Shown here: in pieces, positions 1-10,235 of the stretch
Numbering within the stretch: the first letter of the stretch is position 1
How the letters are laid out: every line of letters begins with the position of its first letter
NCBI GenBank assembly: GCA_017526525.1
Contig: JAFXRG010000015.1
Location: forward strand, 22,825 to 86,824
DNA: 64,000 nt
Source of the DNA: Clostridia bacterium
GTDB lineage: Bacteria; Bacillota; Clostridia; Christensenellales; Aristaeellaceae
Direction: 5' to 3'
Notes under the pieces: generated by a model
Databases searched by the model: none
What the model saw: the letters and a program-made list of their open reading frames with translations, nothing else
What the model was told of the DNA's origin: nothing
Program-made: the position numbers and the translations under genes

Positions 1-40
1 GGCAATAAAGGCTTTTCCGTGGTCAAAAGCAGCTGCAATC

Positions 41-48
<8 letters not shown>
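1..48 (-). CDS. trpA: Tryptophan synthase alpha chain, N-terminal fragment (cut by window edge)
   Basis: Only the first 16 codons lie in the window; they read [16 protein letters not shown], typical of TrpA N-termini. TrpA cleaves indole-3-glycerol phosphate and channels indole to TrpB in the alpha2-beta2 complex. The start ATG overlaps the trpB stop by eight bases (ATGAGTAA), so the two genes are translationally coupled. It is the last gene of a complete trp operon. Identification rests on the short N-terminus plus its position directly after trpB. Confidence 0.9.
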
Positions 49-1227
<1,179 letters not shown>

Positions 1228-1231
<4 letters not shown>

Positions 1232-1836
1232 TTCCCATCCTCCGTTCTCACCGCCTGAATAAAGGCGCGCATTTTTTGAATGTCCTTGAATCCGTCCGTT
1301 TCAATCCCGGAGGATACATCCACCGCATAGGGCTTCAGCTTCCGTACCGCCCCGGCAGCGTTTTCCGGATTCAGTCCTCCGGCCAGGAAGTAAGGCCGCT
1401 TCACCGCCCGAAGCCAGTTCCAGTCAAAAGTCTTCCCGTCGCCGGCGCCTGCATCCAGCAGAATCCGTTCCGCCGAAGAAGCCTGCGCCAGCAGTGCATC
1501 CTCCGCATTGCGGATCCGGAAAGCCCGGATCAGCGGCCGGTTCGTCAGTTTCCGCAGGTGTGCCAGATAAGCTTCATCCTCCCGGCCGTGCAGTTGGGCA
1601 GCATCGATCGTTCGGTCCGCAAGCAGTTCCGCCACGGTTTCCGGGTTTTCATCCACAAACACGCCTACTGCCTCAATGCCCGGATCCAGGTTCTCCTTCA
1701 GGGCCTTTGCCGCCTCCGGCGCAATAAACCTCCTGCTGCCCGGGAAAAACACAAAGCCGATATATTCCGGTTTCAGTTCGTTGACAGCCCGGATATCCTC
1801 CGGCCGCCGCAGGCCGCACATCTTAATCTTCGTCAT
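1228..1836 (-). CDS. trpF: Phosphoribosylanthranilate isomerase
   Basis: 202 aa, the usual length for TrpF. It performs the Amadori rearrangement of N-(5'-phosphoribosyl)anthranilate to CdRP. The N-terminal [11 protein letters not shown] contains the catalytic cysteine, AAQLHG is a conserved strand, the catalytic aspartate lies in [14 protein letters not shown], and the phosphate site reads [10 protein letters not shown] and VDVSSGIE. It is a stand-alone protein, not fused to TrpC. It overlaps trpC by 14 bases and trpB by four, consistent with tight translational coupling. Confidence 0.97.
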
Positions 1837-2644
1837 TCTGTGATCTTTCTCCGGTTCTTTCCTTGTCCTGCTTCAGTTCCCGCAGTTTCGCCGCGGGATC
1901 CTCCGCCCGCATCAGCGTTTCGCCGATCAGGGCGGCATCTGCGCCGATTTTCTCCAGCCGCTGTACATCTTCCGGGGTCTTCACGCCGCTTTCCGCCACA
2001 TAGATGCAACCTGCCGGGATCCGGTCCCGCAGCCGCGCCGCGTTCTCAAAATCCACGGTGAAATCCTTCAGGTTCCGGTTGTTCACCCCGATCACCTTCG
2101 CACCGGCCGCAACTGCCGTGCGGATTTCCTCTTCGTTATGTGTCTCCGTGAGCGCCGCGATTCCACGCAATTCGCAGCGTTCCAGGTAGCTTTCCAGCGT
2201 TTGCCGGTCCAGCAGGGACACAATCAGCAGCGCCGCGTCCGCCCCCATCACCCGCGCCTGGTCCAGCTGATAAGGACTGACGGTGAAGTCTTTGCGCAGC
2301 ATCGGCAGGCGTACCTTTTCCCGGATCTCCCGGAAAATCCGATCCGATCCAAGGAAATATTCCGGCTCCGTCAGGCAGGAGATGCAGTCTGCCCCGGCCT
2401 GTTCATAAGCCTCGGCGATGCGCAGATAGGGAAATTCCGGGCAAATCAGCCCCTTGGAAGGCGACGCCTTCTTGATTTCACAGATGAATGAGATCCCCGG
2501 CTTTTTCAGCGCCGCAAGAAAGCCGTCGCCGTTTCCTTTTCCCAGGGCGTCCGCCCGCGCCCGCATCTCCGCCTCCGGAACTCTCGTCCGGTCCTCCAGA
2601 ACCCGTCGCCGGGAAAGATCCGCAAGTTTTTCAAGTATATTCAT
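1823..2644 (-). CDS. trpC: Indole-3-glycerol phosphate synthase
   Basis: 273 aa from the chosen ATG (MNILEKLADLSRRRV). It closes the indole ring of CdRP to give indole-3-glycerol phosphate. TIM-barrel motifs are in order: CEIKKASPSKG with the catalytic lysine, MLRKDFTVSPYQL, GADAALLIVSLL, IGVNNRNLKDFTVD and VAESGVKTPEDV. The reading frame is open upstream to an ATG at 2692 that overlaps the trpD stop by eight bases. I prefer 2644 because homologues begin with this MxILxKI-like sequence, but the longer form with 16 more residues cannot be excluded. Confidence 0.95.
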   Translation of the reverse strand: MNILEKLADLSRRRVLEDRTRVPEAEMRARADALGKGNGDGFLAALKKPGISFICEIKKASPSKGLICPEFPYLRIAEAYEQAGADCISCLTEPEYFLGSDRIFREIREKVRLPMLRKDFTVSPYQLDQARVMGADAALLIVSLLDRQTLESYLERCELRGIAALTETHNEEEIRTAVAAGAKVIGVNNRNLKDFTVDFENAARLRDRIPAGCIYVAESGVKTPEDVQRLEKIGADAALIGETLMRAEDPAAKLRELKQDKERTGERSQNDED

Positions 2645-2684
2645 ATGCCACCGCGTTCCATTCCGTATTGATGATGTATCCCCG

Positions 2685-3701
2685 TCATGCATTGGAAATG
2701 CTGATCAGCTTTTCCAGCGTTTCCGCGGCCTTGCCGCTGTCAATCAGTTCCGCCGCCAGCTTTATGCCGTCTGCCATGCTTTCCGTCTTTCCGCCGATAT
2801 ACAGGGCCGCACCGGCATTCATCAGCACAGCGTCCCGCTTGGGGCCCTTTTCCCCCGCAAGAATCGCCCGGGTGATCCCGGCGTTTTCCTCGGGGGTTCC
2901 GCCCGCCAGGTCCGTTTTCACACAGCGTTTCAGGCCGAACTTTTCCGGTGTAATAACATAATTCTTCATCCAGCCGTCCCGGAACTCGCACACCGTGGTA
3001 GGCGCGCTCAGGGAAATCTCATCCAGCTTGTCCTGTCCGTAGACCACCATGCCTTTTTTTACGCCCAGGTTCATCAGCACCTGTGCCAGCGGCTGCACCA
3101 GGTATTCGTCATACACGCCCAGAAGCTGCATCGCCGGATGGCCGGGATTCGTCAGCGGTCCGAGAATGTTGAACACGGTGCGGAAGCCCAGTTCCTTCCG
3201 GATCGCGCCCACATACCTCATGGACGTGTGATACTTCTGCGCAAAGAAGAAGCACATGCCGGCCTTGTCCAGCAGCTCTTTGCACTTTTCCGGGCTCTGG
3301 TCAATATTCACGCCCAGCGCTTCCAGGCAGTCCGCCGTTCCGCTCCGGCTGGAGGCCGCCCGGTTTCCGTGCTTGGCCACCCGCATTCCGCCCGCCGCCG
3401 CAACCAGCGCCGACGTCGTGGAGATGTTGAAGCTGTGCGCGTTATCCCCGCCGGTACCGACAATCTCGAAGAGATCGTTTCCCGCATCCACGCCTGTAGC
3501 CTTTTCCCGCATGGCGGCGGCGCAGCCTGCAATCTCGTCCGTGGTTTCCGCCCGTGCGCTTTTGGTGCTCAGGGCGGACAGAAACGCGGCGTTCTGGGTT
3601 GGCGTGGTTTCACCGCTCATAATCTCGTTCATTACGGTATAGGCTTCCTCATAGGTCAGGTCTTCCTTGTTTACGATTTTGACGATCGCTTCCTTGATCA
3701 T
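2685..3701 (-). CDS. trpD: Anthranilate phosphoribosyltransferase
   Basis: 338 aa. It transfers the phosphoribosyl group of PRPP to anthranilate. The PRPP-binding [14 protein letters not shown] and the [21 protein letters not shown] segment are both intact. The start ATG was chosen because GGAGGGAAAGACA lies directly before it, and the protein then begins [15 protein letters not shown] like the family. An ATG six codons upstream lacks this spacing. It is not fused to TrpG, in contrast to enterobacteria. The stop codon of trpG lies just upstream within the ribosome-binding region. Confidence 0.97.
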   Translation of the reverse strand: MIKEAIVKIVNKEDLTYEEAYTVMNEIMSGETTPTQNAAFLSALSTKSARAETTDEIAGCAAAMREKATGVDAGNDLFEIVGTGGDNAHSFNISTTSALVAAAGGMRVAKHGNRAASSRSGTADCLEALGVNIDQSPEKCKELLDKAGMCFFFAQKYHTSMRYVGAIRKELGFRTVFNILGPLTNPGHPAMQLLGVYDEYLVQPLAQVLMNLGVKKGMVVYGQDKLDEISLSAPTTVCEFRDGWMKNYVITPEKFGLKRCVKTDLAGGTPEENAGITRAILAGEKGPKRDAVLMNAGAALYIGGKTESMADGIKLAAELIDSGKAAETLEKLISISNA

Positions 3702-3715
3702 TGTCTTTCCCTCCT

Positions 3716-4312
3716 TCACTTTTCTTCGGATGATGCGTGATCATTGAGCTTCATGAAATTTTTCAGCATCTGCTTTCCGTCCGGCGTCAGGATGCTTTCC
3801 GGATGAAACTGCACGCCGTAAACCGGATACTCCCTGTGCTGCACCGCCATCACCTCGCCGTCCGCCGTCCGGGCTGTCACCTGCAGGCAGTCCGGAAGGG
3901 TCTCAGGGTCGGCTGCCAGGGAATGATACCGCGCCACCGGAAATCGTTCCGGCAGCCCGTCAAAAAGAATACTGTATCCTTCCTGTTTCACCTCGGACTG
4001 TTTTCCGTGCATCAGGGCTTTGGCGTAGGTCACCGTCGCGCCGAAAGCGGCGCAGATCGCCTGATGCCCCAGGCATACCCCCAGCAGCGGGATCTCCCTT
4101 CCAAGCTCCCCGGCTGCCCGGATGATGATGCCCGCGTCCTCCGGCCGTCCCGGGCCGGGCGACAGGATGATCCGGCCGGGCTTCAGGGCCCGGATTTCAT
4201 CCACTGTCATTTCGTCATTCCGGATCACACGGATATCCGGATTCAGTTCCCCGATGAGCTGATACAGGTTATAGGAAAAGCTGTCATAGTTGTCAATCAG
4301 CAGCGTCATCAT
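3716..4312 (-). CDS. trpG: Anthranilate synthase component II (glutamine amidotransferase)
   Basis: 198 aa class I glutamine amidotransferase that supplies ammonia to TrpE. The sequence begins [18 protein letters not shown]. The nucleophile cysteine is in GVCLGHQAI, the oxyanion [11 protein letters not shown] is present, and the His-Glu pair is in VQFHPES. The first ATG overlaps the trpE stop as ATGA, with GGAGGAGA upstream; the adjacent second ATG is equally possible. In-frame sequence further upstream lies inside trpE and was not used. A dual role in folate synthesis (PabA) is possible for this family but cannot be judged here. Confidence 0.96.
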   Translation of the reverse strand: MMTLLIDNYDSFSYNLYQLIGELNPDIRVIRNDEMTVDEIRALKPGRIILSPGPGRPEDAGIIIRAAGELGREIPLLGVCLGHQAICAAFGATVTYAKALMHGKQSEVKQEGYSILFDGLPERFPVARYHSLAADPETLPDCLQVTARTADGEVMAVQHREYPVYGVQFHPESILTPDGKQMLKNFMKLNDHASSEEK

Positions 4313-5772
4313 CCGATCTCCTCCCCGTCCTGTTCCAGTGAATGGAGCACCGCACGGGCCTTGTTCAGGCATTCCTCATGTTCCTTCTCCGGCACTGAAT
4401 CATAAACGATACCGGCTCCGGAACGGATGAATACTTTTCCGTTCTTTTTCCATGCGATCCGGATCGCGATGCAGGTGTCCATGTTCCCCGAAAAGTCGAT
4501 ATAGCCGATCGCGCCCCCGTAAATCCCCCGCTTATTGTTCTCCATCTCACCGATCAGCTGGCAGGCCCGGATTTTCGGTGCTCCGGACAGCGTGCCTGCC
4601 GGAAGCACCGCTTCCACAGCGTCCAGCGCGTCCTTGTCTTCCCGGATTTCCCCGCGCACTGTGGATCCGATATGCATCACATGGGAAAACCGAAGAACTT
4701 CGTGGAACTTTTCAACCTGTACGGTTCCGAACGCGGAGATGCGTCCAAGATCGTTCCTGCCCAGGTCCACAAGCATGTTGTGCTCCGCCAGCTCCTTTTC
4801 ATCCCCCAGGAGTTCCTCCTCCAGCTGCCGGTCCTCCTCCGGGGTTTTCCCCCGGGGACGTGTTCCTGCCAGCGGGAATGTGTGCAGAATACCGTTTTCC
4901 AGTTTTACCAGCGTTTCAGGGCTTGCCCCGGCAACCTCCACGTCCGTGCCTGAAAAATAGAACATATAGGGGGAAGGGTTCACCGTCCGCAGTCTCCGAT
5001 ACATATTCAGCAAACTGCCTTCATACGGTGCGCTGAGCCGGTTGGACAGGACAATCTGAAAGATATCTCCCTCCCGGATATAGGAACGTGCCTTCTCCAC
5101 CATGGCGCAGTATTCCGCCTTGCTGAACAGCGGCGTAACCTCGCCGGTGAGCCGCCCGGGCTCGTCCCTGGCCTCCGCCCCGTCCAGGATAAGCTGTTTC
5201 AGCTCCGCCAGCTGCATCTCTGCCCTGTGGTAGCCGGCCTCTCCTTCCGCCAGCTTCACATTGACAATCAGGATCATCTTCTGGCGAAAATTGTCAAAGG
5301 CAATCACCTTGTCAAAGAGCATCAGATCCACATCCTGGAAGTGTTCCGTATCCTCCGTTTCCCTTCTGACGGACGGTTCGGAATAATTCAGGTAATCGTA
5401 AGAGAAGTATCCGGTCAGGCCACCGGTGAAAGGCGGCAACCCTGGGATCCGCGGGCTTCTGTATTCCGCCAGGATCTGCCGGAGCACCGCGGACGGATTG
5501 TCCGTTTTCAGTTTCAGTTCCCCGACCTGCATCTCCCCGTCCGAACAGGTAATGCTCAGCTTCGGGTCAAATCCCAGGAACGTGTAACGTCCCCAGTTCT
5601 CCTGTGCCTCCGCGGATTCCAGCAGGAAGCAATGTGAAGAGACGTTCTTCAGCTTTCGGATGACCTGGATCGGGGTACACAGATCCGCCAGCAGCTCGCT
5701 GGTGACCGGCGCCACCTTATACCCCGCTTCCCTGTATCGGGTCAGTTCCTCTGCACTCGGCGTAATTTTCAT
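4309..5772 (-). CDS. trpE: Anthranilate synthase component I
   Basis: 487 aa chorismate-utilising enzyme that makes anthranilate with ammonia from TrpG. The LLES motif used for tryptophan feedback binding is visible around residues 51-54. Catalytic-domain motifs include GDIFQIVLSNR, TFPLAGTRPRG, PAGTLSGAPKIRA and YGGAIGYIDFSG. A strong GGAGGGGGAAAAAGC ribosome site precedes the ATG. It is the first structural gene of the operon and lies about 65 bases downstream of the T-box terminator, so its expression should depend on charging of tRNA-Trp. Confidence 0.98.
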   Translation of the reverse strand: MKITPSAEELTRYREAGYKVAPVTSELLADLCTPIQVIRKLKNVSSHCFLLESAEAQENWGRYTFLGFDPKLSITCSDGEMQVGELKLKTDNPSAVLRQILAEYRSPRIPGLPPFTGGLTGYFSYDYLNYSEPSVRRETEDTEHFQDVDLMLFDKVIAFDNFRQKMILIVNVKLAEGEAGYHRAEMQLAELKQLILDGAEARDEPGRLTGEVTPLFSKAEYCAMVEKARSYIREGDIFQIVLSNRLSAPYEGSLLNMYRRLRTVNPSPYMFYFSGTDVEVAGASPETLVKLENGILHTFPLAGTRPRGKTPEEDRQLEEELLGDEKELAEHNMLVDLGRNDLGRISAFGTVQVEKFHEVLRFSHVMHIGSTVRGEIREDKDALDAVEAVLPAGTLSGAPKIRACQLIGEMENNKRGIYGGAIGYIDFSGNMDTCIAIRIAWKKNGKVFIRSGAGIVYDSVPEKEHEECLNKARAVLHSLEQDGEEIG

Positions 5773-5837
5773 GCTTTTTCCCCCTCCGCCAAACGGATAT
5801 CCCGGCTGCCTCCCCGGGTATGCAATCCTCAGCCAAT

Positions 5838-5872
5838 AAAAAATCCCTGACAGATTTTTGCTCTGTCAGGGA
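5838..5872 (-). terminator. T-box-controlled intrinsic terminator of the trp leader
   Basis: The stem TCCCTGACAGA / TCTGTCAGGGA with loop GCAAAAA is followed by TTTTTT on the minus strand. It is the terminator arm that competes with the T-box antiterminator. Confidence 0.93.
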
Positions 5873-6100
5873 CGAATCTTCTTCGCGGTGCCACCCTGTT
5901 TCACGGTTTCCCGTGCGCTCTGCGGAATACGTTCACATATTCCCGGCAACTGACGTATGCCCCACGTCGCAGAATACTCGGCCGAAGCCTTTGACTGCGC
6001 CCTCCGCGGTCCATTTGGCGGTTTGTTTCCTGCCCGGCTTTCACCTTCCCGGACTCTCTGTAAGGGCATGGCCGCTTTGATCTCCGCTTCAACGGTTTCC
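5838..6100 (-). promoter_or_regulatory. Tryptophan T-box leader riboswitch
   Basis: Reading the minus strand, a long stem I region carries AGAGAGTCCGGG and GGTGAAAGCCGG, both typical of T-box stem I. A candidate specifier UGG lies at 6013-6011 in the context AAATGGACC. The universal T-box AGGGTGGCACCGCG is at 5897-5884. It is followed by a terminator hairpin at 5872-5844 and a run of six T. Uncharged tRNA-Trp should pair with the UGG and with the T-box bulge and disrupt the terminator, switching on trpEGDCFBA. The 5' boundary is approximate. Confidence 0.95.
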
Positions 6101-6115
6101 TATGAAATTGAGTGA

Positions 6116-6144
6116 ATTTTAACAACACCGCCCGCAGGTGTCAA
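6116..6144 (-). promoter_or_regulatory. trp operon promoter
   Basis: TTGACA at 6144-6139, a 17-base spacer, then TAAAAT at 6121-6116 on the minus strand. This near-consensus SigA promoter sits immediately before the T-box leader. No TrpR-like operator was recognised, so regulation is probably by the T-box alone. The surrounding gene-free stretch 5773-6283 otherwise holds only the T-box, its terminator and the trpE ribosome site. About 140 bases beyond the promoter, toward 6283, show nothing recognisable. Confidence 0.85.
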
Positions 6145-6283
6145 GTGAATCTTCCTTCTGATACATCAGAAAAACAATTCACCGGAATGCCGCGTGGATG
6201 AATTCACCATCCTGCAGCCGGGACGCTTGATTTGCCCATTCCTTTTCTGTCGTCCTCCTGCGGATCCGGACAAAACCGGAGAA

Positions 6284-8830
6284 TTACGGAGCGGTGAAGG
6301 CCACCGGTTCGCTGTATTCGCCGTAGTATGTCATCGGAACCGCGATGATTGCGTTGAGGCCTTCCACCGTTGCCCGGGCCCGTACTTCACAGGCGGCGCC
6401 GGCCTCCAGCCCGGACAGCACGGCTTCCGTCTTTCCGTCCGCCAGGATCACGGTCTGCCACTTTCCTTCGCCCGCTTTCCGGTATTCGATTTCATATCCG
6501 CTGATCCCGGTGGCCCACTGGTCCGCCACCGTAACCCGGACCATGCCGTCTCCCTCATTCACCCCGCTGATTTCCGCTTTCCCGGGAACGATCATGAAGT
6601 GCCCGGAGATTGCCCCGTCCTCCCTGCCGGCGGGGCGTACCACGATGTCCGCGTCACCGCAGCGAATGTTATTGCCGTATTCCACGGCATAATCCGTACC
6701 CTCTGTCAGGATTACCCCCTGGCTGGATCGCACAATGCACCGGGGCGTAATCGGTTCTCCCGTATATACATTCTCATAGGTTTCCGCAAACACAGAGGAG
6801 GGAACCGCCTTTTCCACCGCCAGGCGCAGGATGGTCGTTCCCATCGATTCCTGGCCCCGGATTCGGATCGCCAGGTAAATCTTCCCTTCCTTCCGGGCGG
6901 TCAGCAGGATCTGGGATCCTTCTTTCTGTGTCACAAAATCAGCGATCTCCTCTGATCCGTTCAGCAACGTCCACTCGATATCCGGGTTGCCCATTTCCAT
7001 CCAGGAGGATCCCCGGAAAAACAGCTTGATCTTGGTGGTGTTATAGCCTTCCATCGCCACCAGCGCTTTTTCGGCCAGAACGGAAGGAACCATCGCGATA
7101 TCCCCGGCAATATAATTGCAGTAGCCTTTGATGGCAAAATTGTCGCATACCGCCTGTCCCCCGGGAATCGCCTTGATTTCCATGTTGTTCTCCGCATTTC
7201 TCAGGGCTGTTTCCCGGTAGTCCTCCCAGGCGCCGTCCCGGAAAAGAAAGCTTTCATTTTTGTTGATCACCGCCACAGGATTTGTCGGAAGAACACCCGG
7301 AATACTGCAGAGAACGGCTTCATTGGTCAGATAGCATCCCTCCGGATCCGTCATCTCCAGCACGATGGCATACGCCTGTCCGTTCTGGATAAACACCTCG
7401 TTCTCCAGCCGGATCCGGTGATAACCGGCGTACTCAAACCGGGCACTTCCGCTGCACACGCACAGGCCCTCTTCCGGCGAAGTAAAATCGTTGCACAGCA
7501 GGTAAATCGAGTAATTTGCCTCCGTGTTCGCGCTCCCCGTCATGCAGGAGATCTCCGTCAGGACCCGGGAATGCCCCCCGATAAAGACATTGGCCATTTT
7601 TACGGGTTTCTCATATTTTTCGCACACCACTTCCCCCACCGGCAGGTAGTCATGCTGGTCAATATATTCCGGGGCGAATGAATCCTCGAACACAAAGGAT
7701 TCAGGATTTGTCAGGGTCTGATCGAAGTAGGACAGCCAGAAATAGCCGGATCCCACCATGACCGGTTCACCGTTTTCATCAAAGACCGGGTTGCCGTCTG
7801 CGTCCTTTTTCTGCACGGGGATGCCCCAGTTCATTTCGCCGCAGTTCGGGAATTCCTCCTCCCCGGAACCCCAGCTGTTGCGCACGAGCCACGCGCCGTT
7901 CTCCGGCGGCTGATGCTCCGGCAGGAAGTTCTCCTTCGGGTAATTGTCATCCCATCCGATGATGGTGACCCCATGGTTGGCCTGCAGGTTTTCCCAGGTA
8001 TAGTGCGCCCACGTCACATTGTTCAGGTAGACGCCGTTTTCTGCAAGATCCTGGTCGGGGCGAGAAACATCCGCCAGGAATCCGATGCTGACGCCGCGTT
8101 TCAGCAGCAGCTGCTCCTTGATCATCCGGTTCGCGTCGGGGTTATATTCATATGGGACTGTCAAGGAATGCTGAGCGGGACTCGGCAGCAGGACGGATTC
8201 CGTCAGGTAATAATCCCTGGCAAAGCGGTATTCCTCGGGAATCGACCAGTCGTCCATGTCGCTGTAGCTGAAGTTGCGGTATGCGCCGCCGATATATCGC
8301 TGCAGGGTATTCTTTTCCCTGCCGTAGTATCTGAAAAGATCGCCGTATTCCCCGTTGTCCTCCTTCGAGGGCCCGATTCCCTGCGCATAGGCGGAGGCGG
8401 CAAGGAACAGGCTTCCGCCGGTATTGTAAACGGAAAGCGCGTCTTTTCTACTGACGGAGATGCCTTCGCCGTTCTGCGGGTTGTTTGCATCTTCCAGCGG
8501 CATATGGGCAAAATAGGCCAGCTGTTTTTCCGAAAGATCGATGGTCTTCCACGCATCCGGATCATAATCCAGGATGGAGCCCAGGATGCTGATCTCCGAT
8601 GCCGCGGTCGCTGCAAAACCCCAGCAGGTCATGAAGGGATTCTGCTGCCGCACCGGGGGAACATAGCACCGGTCTCCCACCCCGTCGCCGTCCGTATCGA
8701 CTTGTCTCAGGTCGAAGGTTTCGGGCAGGGTTCCGGCATCTTCCGTCCCTTCCGCGAAGGAAATGGTACAGGTGCCGGTCAGCACGATACAAAGAAGCAG
8801 GATCAGAAACTGTCTGGCAGGATTGCGCAT
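6284..8830 (-). CDS. Secreted C1 (papain-family) cysteine protease with lectin-like and Fn3-like domains
   Basis: 848 aa with a signal peptide (residues 1-26, cleavage near SFAEG). The papain-like catalytic set is complete: oxyanion Gln62/63 and nucleophile Cys69 in QQNPFMTCWGFAA, His286 in NHGVTIIGWDD, and Asn318 in VRNSWGSG. Residues about 370-530 resemble the lectin-like domain that often follows C1 domains in Clostridia. A beta-rich region follows, then a C-terminal fibronectin-III-like unit (about 755-845). It is predicted to be extracellular, with no visible wall anchor. It is monocistronic, with its own promoter and a GGAGGTTCATTC ribosome site. Substrate is unknown. A cystatin-like protein is encoded at 19250. 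Confidence 0.9.
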   Translation of the reverse strand: MRNPARQFLILLLCIVLTGTCTISFAEGTEDAGTLPETFDLRQVDTDGDGVGDRCYVPPVRQQNPFMTCWGFAATAASEISILGSILDYDPDAWKTIDLSEKQLAYFAHMPLEDANNPQNGEGISVSRKDALSVYNTGGSLFLAASAYAQGIGPSKEDNGEYGDLFRYYGREKNTLQRYIGGAYRNFSYSDMDDWSIPEEYRFARDYYLTESVLLPSPAQHSLTVPYEYNPDANRMIKEQLLLKRGVSIGFLADVSRPDQDLAENGVYLNNVTWAHYTWENLQANHGVTIIGWDDNYPKENFLPEHQPPENGAWLVRNSWGSGEEEFPNCGEMNWGIPVQKKDADGNPVFDENGEPVMVGSGYFWLSYFDQTLTNPESFVFEDSFAPEYIDQHDYLPVGEVVCEKYEKPVKMANVFIGGHSRVLTEISCMTGSANTEANYSIYLLCNDFTSPEEGLCVCSGSARFEYAGYHRIRLENEVFIQNGQAYAIVLEMTDPEGCYLTNEAVLCSIPGVLPTNPVAVINKNESFLFRDGAWEDYRETALRNAENNMEIKAIPGGQAVCDNFAIKGYCNYIAGDIAMVPSVLAEKALVAMEGYNTTKIKLFFRGSSWMEMGNPDIEWTLLNGSEEIADFVTQKEGSQILLTARKEGKIYLAIRIRGQESMGTTILRLAVEKAVPSSVFAETYENVYTGEPITPRCIVRSSQGVILTEGTDYAVEYGNNIRCGDADIVVRPAGREDGAISGHFMIVPGKAEISGVNEGDGMVRVTVADQWATGISGYEIEYRKAGEGKWQTVILADGKTEAVLSGLEAGAACEVRARATVEGLNAIIAVPMTYYGEYSEPVAFTAP

Positions 8831-8898
8831 GAATGAACCTCCGTCAGTCCGGTCCCGGTAAACAGGCGCCGGTTAATTGCGTTTTCTGAATGAGCACC

Positions 8899-8927
8899 AT
8901 TATATATGCGCCGCGTAAAATAATCAA
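8899..8927 (-). promoter_or_regulatory. Promoter of the C1 protease gene
   Basis: TTGATT at 8927-8922, a 17-base spacer and a perfect TATAAT at 8904-8899 on the minus strand, about 70 bases before the start codon. Confidence 0.8.
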
Positions 8928-8972
8928 ATGGCGCGGCGAACGGGAAGCGTTTGCTGCGCCGGATCATTTATG

Positions 8973-8993
8973 CCTTCAGGCCCGGCCTGAAGG
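8973..8993. repeat. Perfect inverted repeat between two minus-strand units
   Basis: CCTTCAGGC - CCG - GCCTGAAGG forms a 9-bp stem with a 3-base loop and no T-tract on either side. It lies between the transporter-operon terminator and the protease promoter, about 45 bases upstream of its -35. It may be an operator or an RNA hairpin; nothing in the sequence decides between them. Confidence 0.4.
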
Positions 8994-9034
8994 AAGGCGA
9001 ACCCACCCGGAAGGGTTGAATCAAAAGCCGGATA

Positions 9035-9070
9035 CAAAATGCGGACTGACGTTTTGCCGTCAGCCCGCAT
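9035..9070 (-). terminator. Intrinsic terminator of the galactan transporter operon
   Basis: On the minus strand ATGCGGGCTGACG pairs with CGTCAGTCCGCAT (13 pairs including one G-U) around a six-base loop, followed by TTTTGTAT. It starts about 16 bases after the ATPase stop codon. Confidence 0.8.
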
Positions 9071-9086
9071 GGATGAATCCGTCCGC

Positions 9087-10214
9087 TCAGCCGTCGATCA
9101 GGCTTCTCTCCGTCTCCGGATCGAACAGGTGCATGACCTTCGCCGGGAAGGTAATGTACATTTTTCCGCCGTAAGCCAGGGAATTCCGCTGCTCCTTTGT
9201 CAGGTCCACCGTAGGCAGCCGGACAATGATCTTGTCGTCGTTTGCGCTCGACAGGTGCAGGTGCAGCTCGCTGCCCATCATTTCGTTCACATCGATGGCG
9301 CATTCGATGGCATTTTCCGTCTTGTCAAACAGCACGGTGGTATGCTCCGGCCGCACGCCCAGGATGATCTCCATGCTCTTCACTTTTTTCTTTGCCAGCA
9401 CAGCGTTCTGGTCCTCGTTCAGCGGAATCCTCGCTCCCAGGATTTCCACGGTGTAGCCGCTGCCCTCCTGCACCAGCTTCGCCTTCAGGAAGTTCATCTG
9501 GGGGCTGCCGATGAATCCGGCCACAAACAGGTTCACCGGGGTGTCAAAGACTTCCTGCGGCGTGCCCACCTGTTCGATGAAGCCGTCCTTCATGATGACG
9601 ATCCGGTCGCCCAGCGTCATGGCTTCCGTCTGGTCGTGGGTCACGTAGATAAACGTCGTATCCAGCTTCTGCCGCAGCAGGATGATTTCCGCCCGCATCT
9701 GGTTGCGCAGCTTCGCGTCCAGGTTGCTCAGCGGCTCGTCCATCAGGAATACCTTCGCGTTCCGCACCATGGCGCGGCCGATGGCCACCCGCTGGCGCTG
9801 GCCGCCGGACAGCGCCCGGGGCTTCCGGGTCAGGTATTCCGTGATGCCGAGGATCTGGGCGGCATTGGTTACCCTCTCATAAACCTCATCTTCCGGCACC
9901 TTCTTCAGCCGCAGGCTGAAAGCAATGTTGTCATAAACCGTCATGTGGGGATACAGCGCGTAGTTCTGGAAAACCATGGCGATGTCCCGGTCCTTGGGCT
10001 GCAGGTCGTTCACCACCTCGCCGTCGATTTCCAGCGTGCCTCCGGAGATATCCTCCAGTCCCGCGATCATCCGCAGCGTTGTGGATTTGCCGCAGCCGGA
10101 AGGCCCGACGAATACTACGAATTCCTTGTCCTTGATTTCGAGATTGAAATCATGAACCGCTGTTACTTTATTGTCATATATTTTTTTGACATCCGTCAGT
10201 TTTACGCTTGCCAT
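9087..10214 (-). CDS. Sugar ABC transporter ATPase, MsmX/UgpC type
   Basis: 375 aa, normal for MalK/UgpC/MsmX proteins. The ATPase domain has Walker A GPSGCGKST, Q-loop FQNYALYPHMTV, signature LSGGQRQR, Walker B VFLMDEPLSNLD and the H-loop THDQTEAM. Residues about 240-375 form the OB-fold regulatory domain seen in multi-sugar ATPases. It powers the permease pair encoded just upstream and, like MsmX in Bacillus, may serve several sugar importers. It is the last gene of the operon, 21 bases after the ganQ-like gene, and is followed by an intrinsic terminator. Confidence 0.96.
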   Translation of the reverse strand: MASVKLTDVKKIYDNKVTAVHDFNLEIKDKEFVVFVGPSGCGKSTTLRMIAGLEDISGGTLEIDGEVVNDLQPKDRDIAMVFQNYALYPHMTVYDNIAFSLRLKKVPEDEVYERVTNAAQILGITEYLTRKPRALSGGQRQRVAIGRAMVRNAKVFLMDEPLSNLDAKLRNQMRAEIILLRQKLDTTFIYVTHDQTEAMTLGDRIVIMKDGFIEQVGTPQEVFDTPVNLFVAGFIGSPQMNFLKAKLVQEGSGYTVEILGARIPLNEDQNAVLAKKKVKSMEIILGVRPEHTTVLFDKTENAIECAIDVNEMMGSELHLHLSSANDDKIIVRLPTVDLTKEQRNSLAYGGKMYITFPAKVMHLFDPETERSLIDG

Positions 10215-10235
10215 CTGATTCGTCCTCCCTTATCC

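Noticed and set aside
2645-2692. Longer trpC start at 2692
   Set aside because: It overlaps trpD by eight bases, which is possible in this operon, but the extra 16 residues have no match to TrpC N-termini. It is kept only as an alternative.
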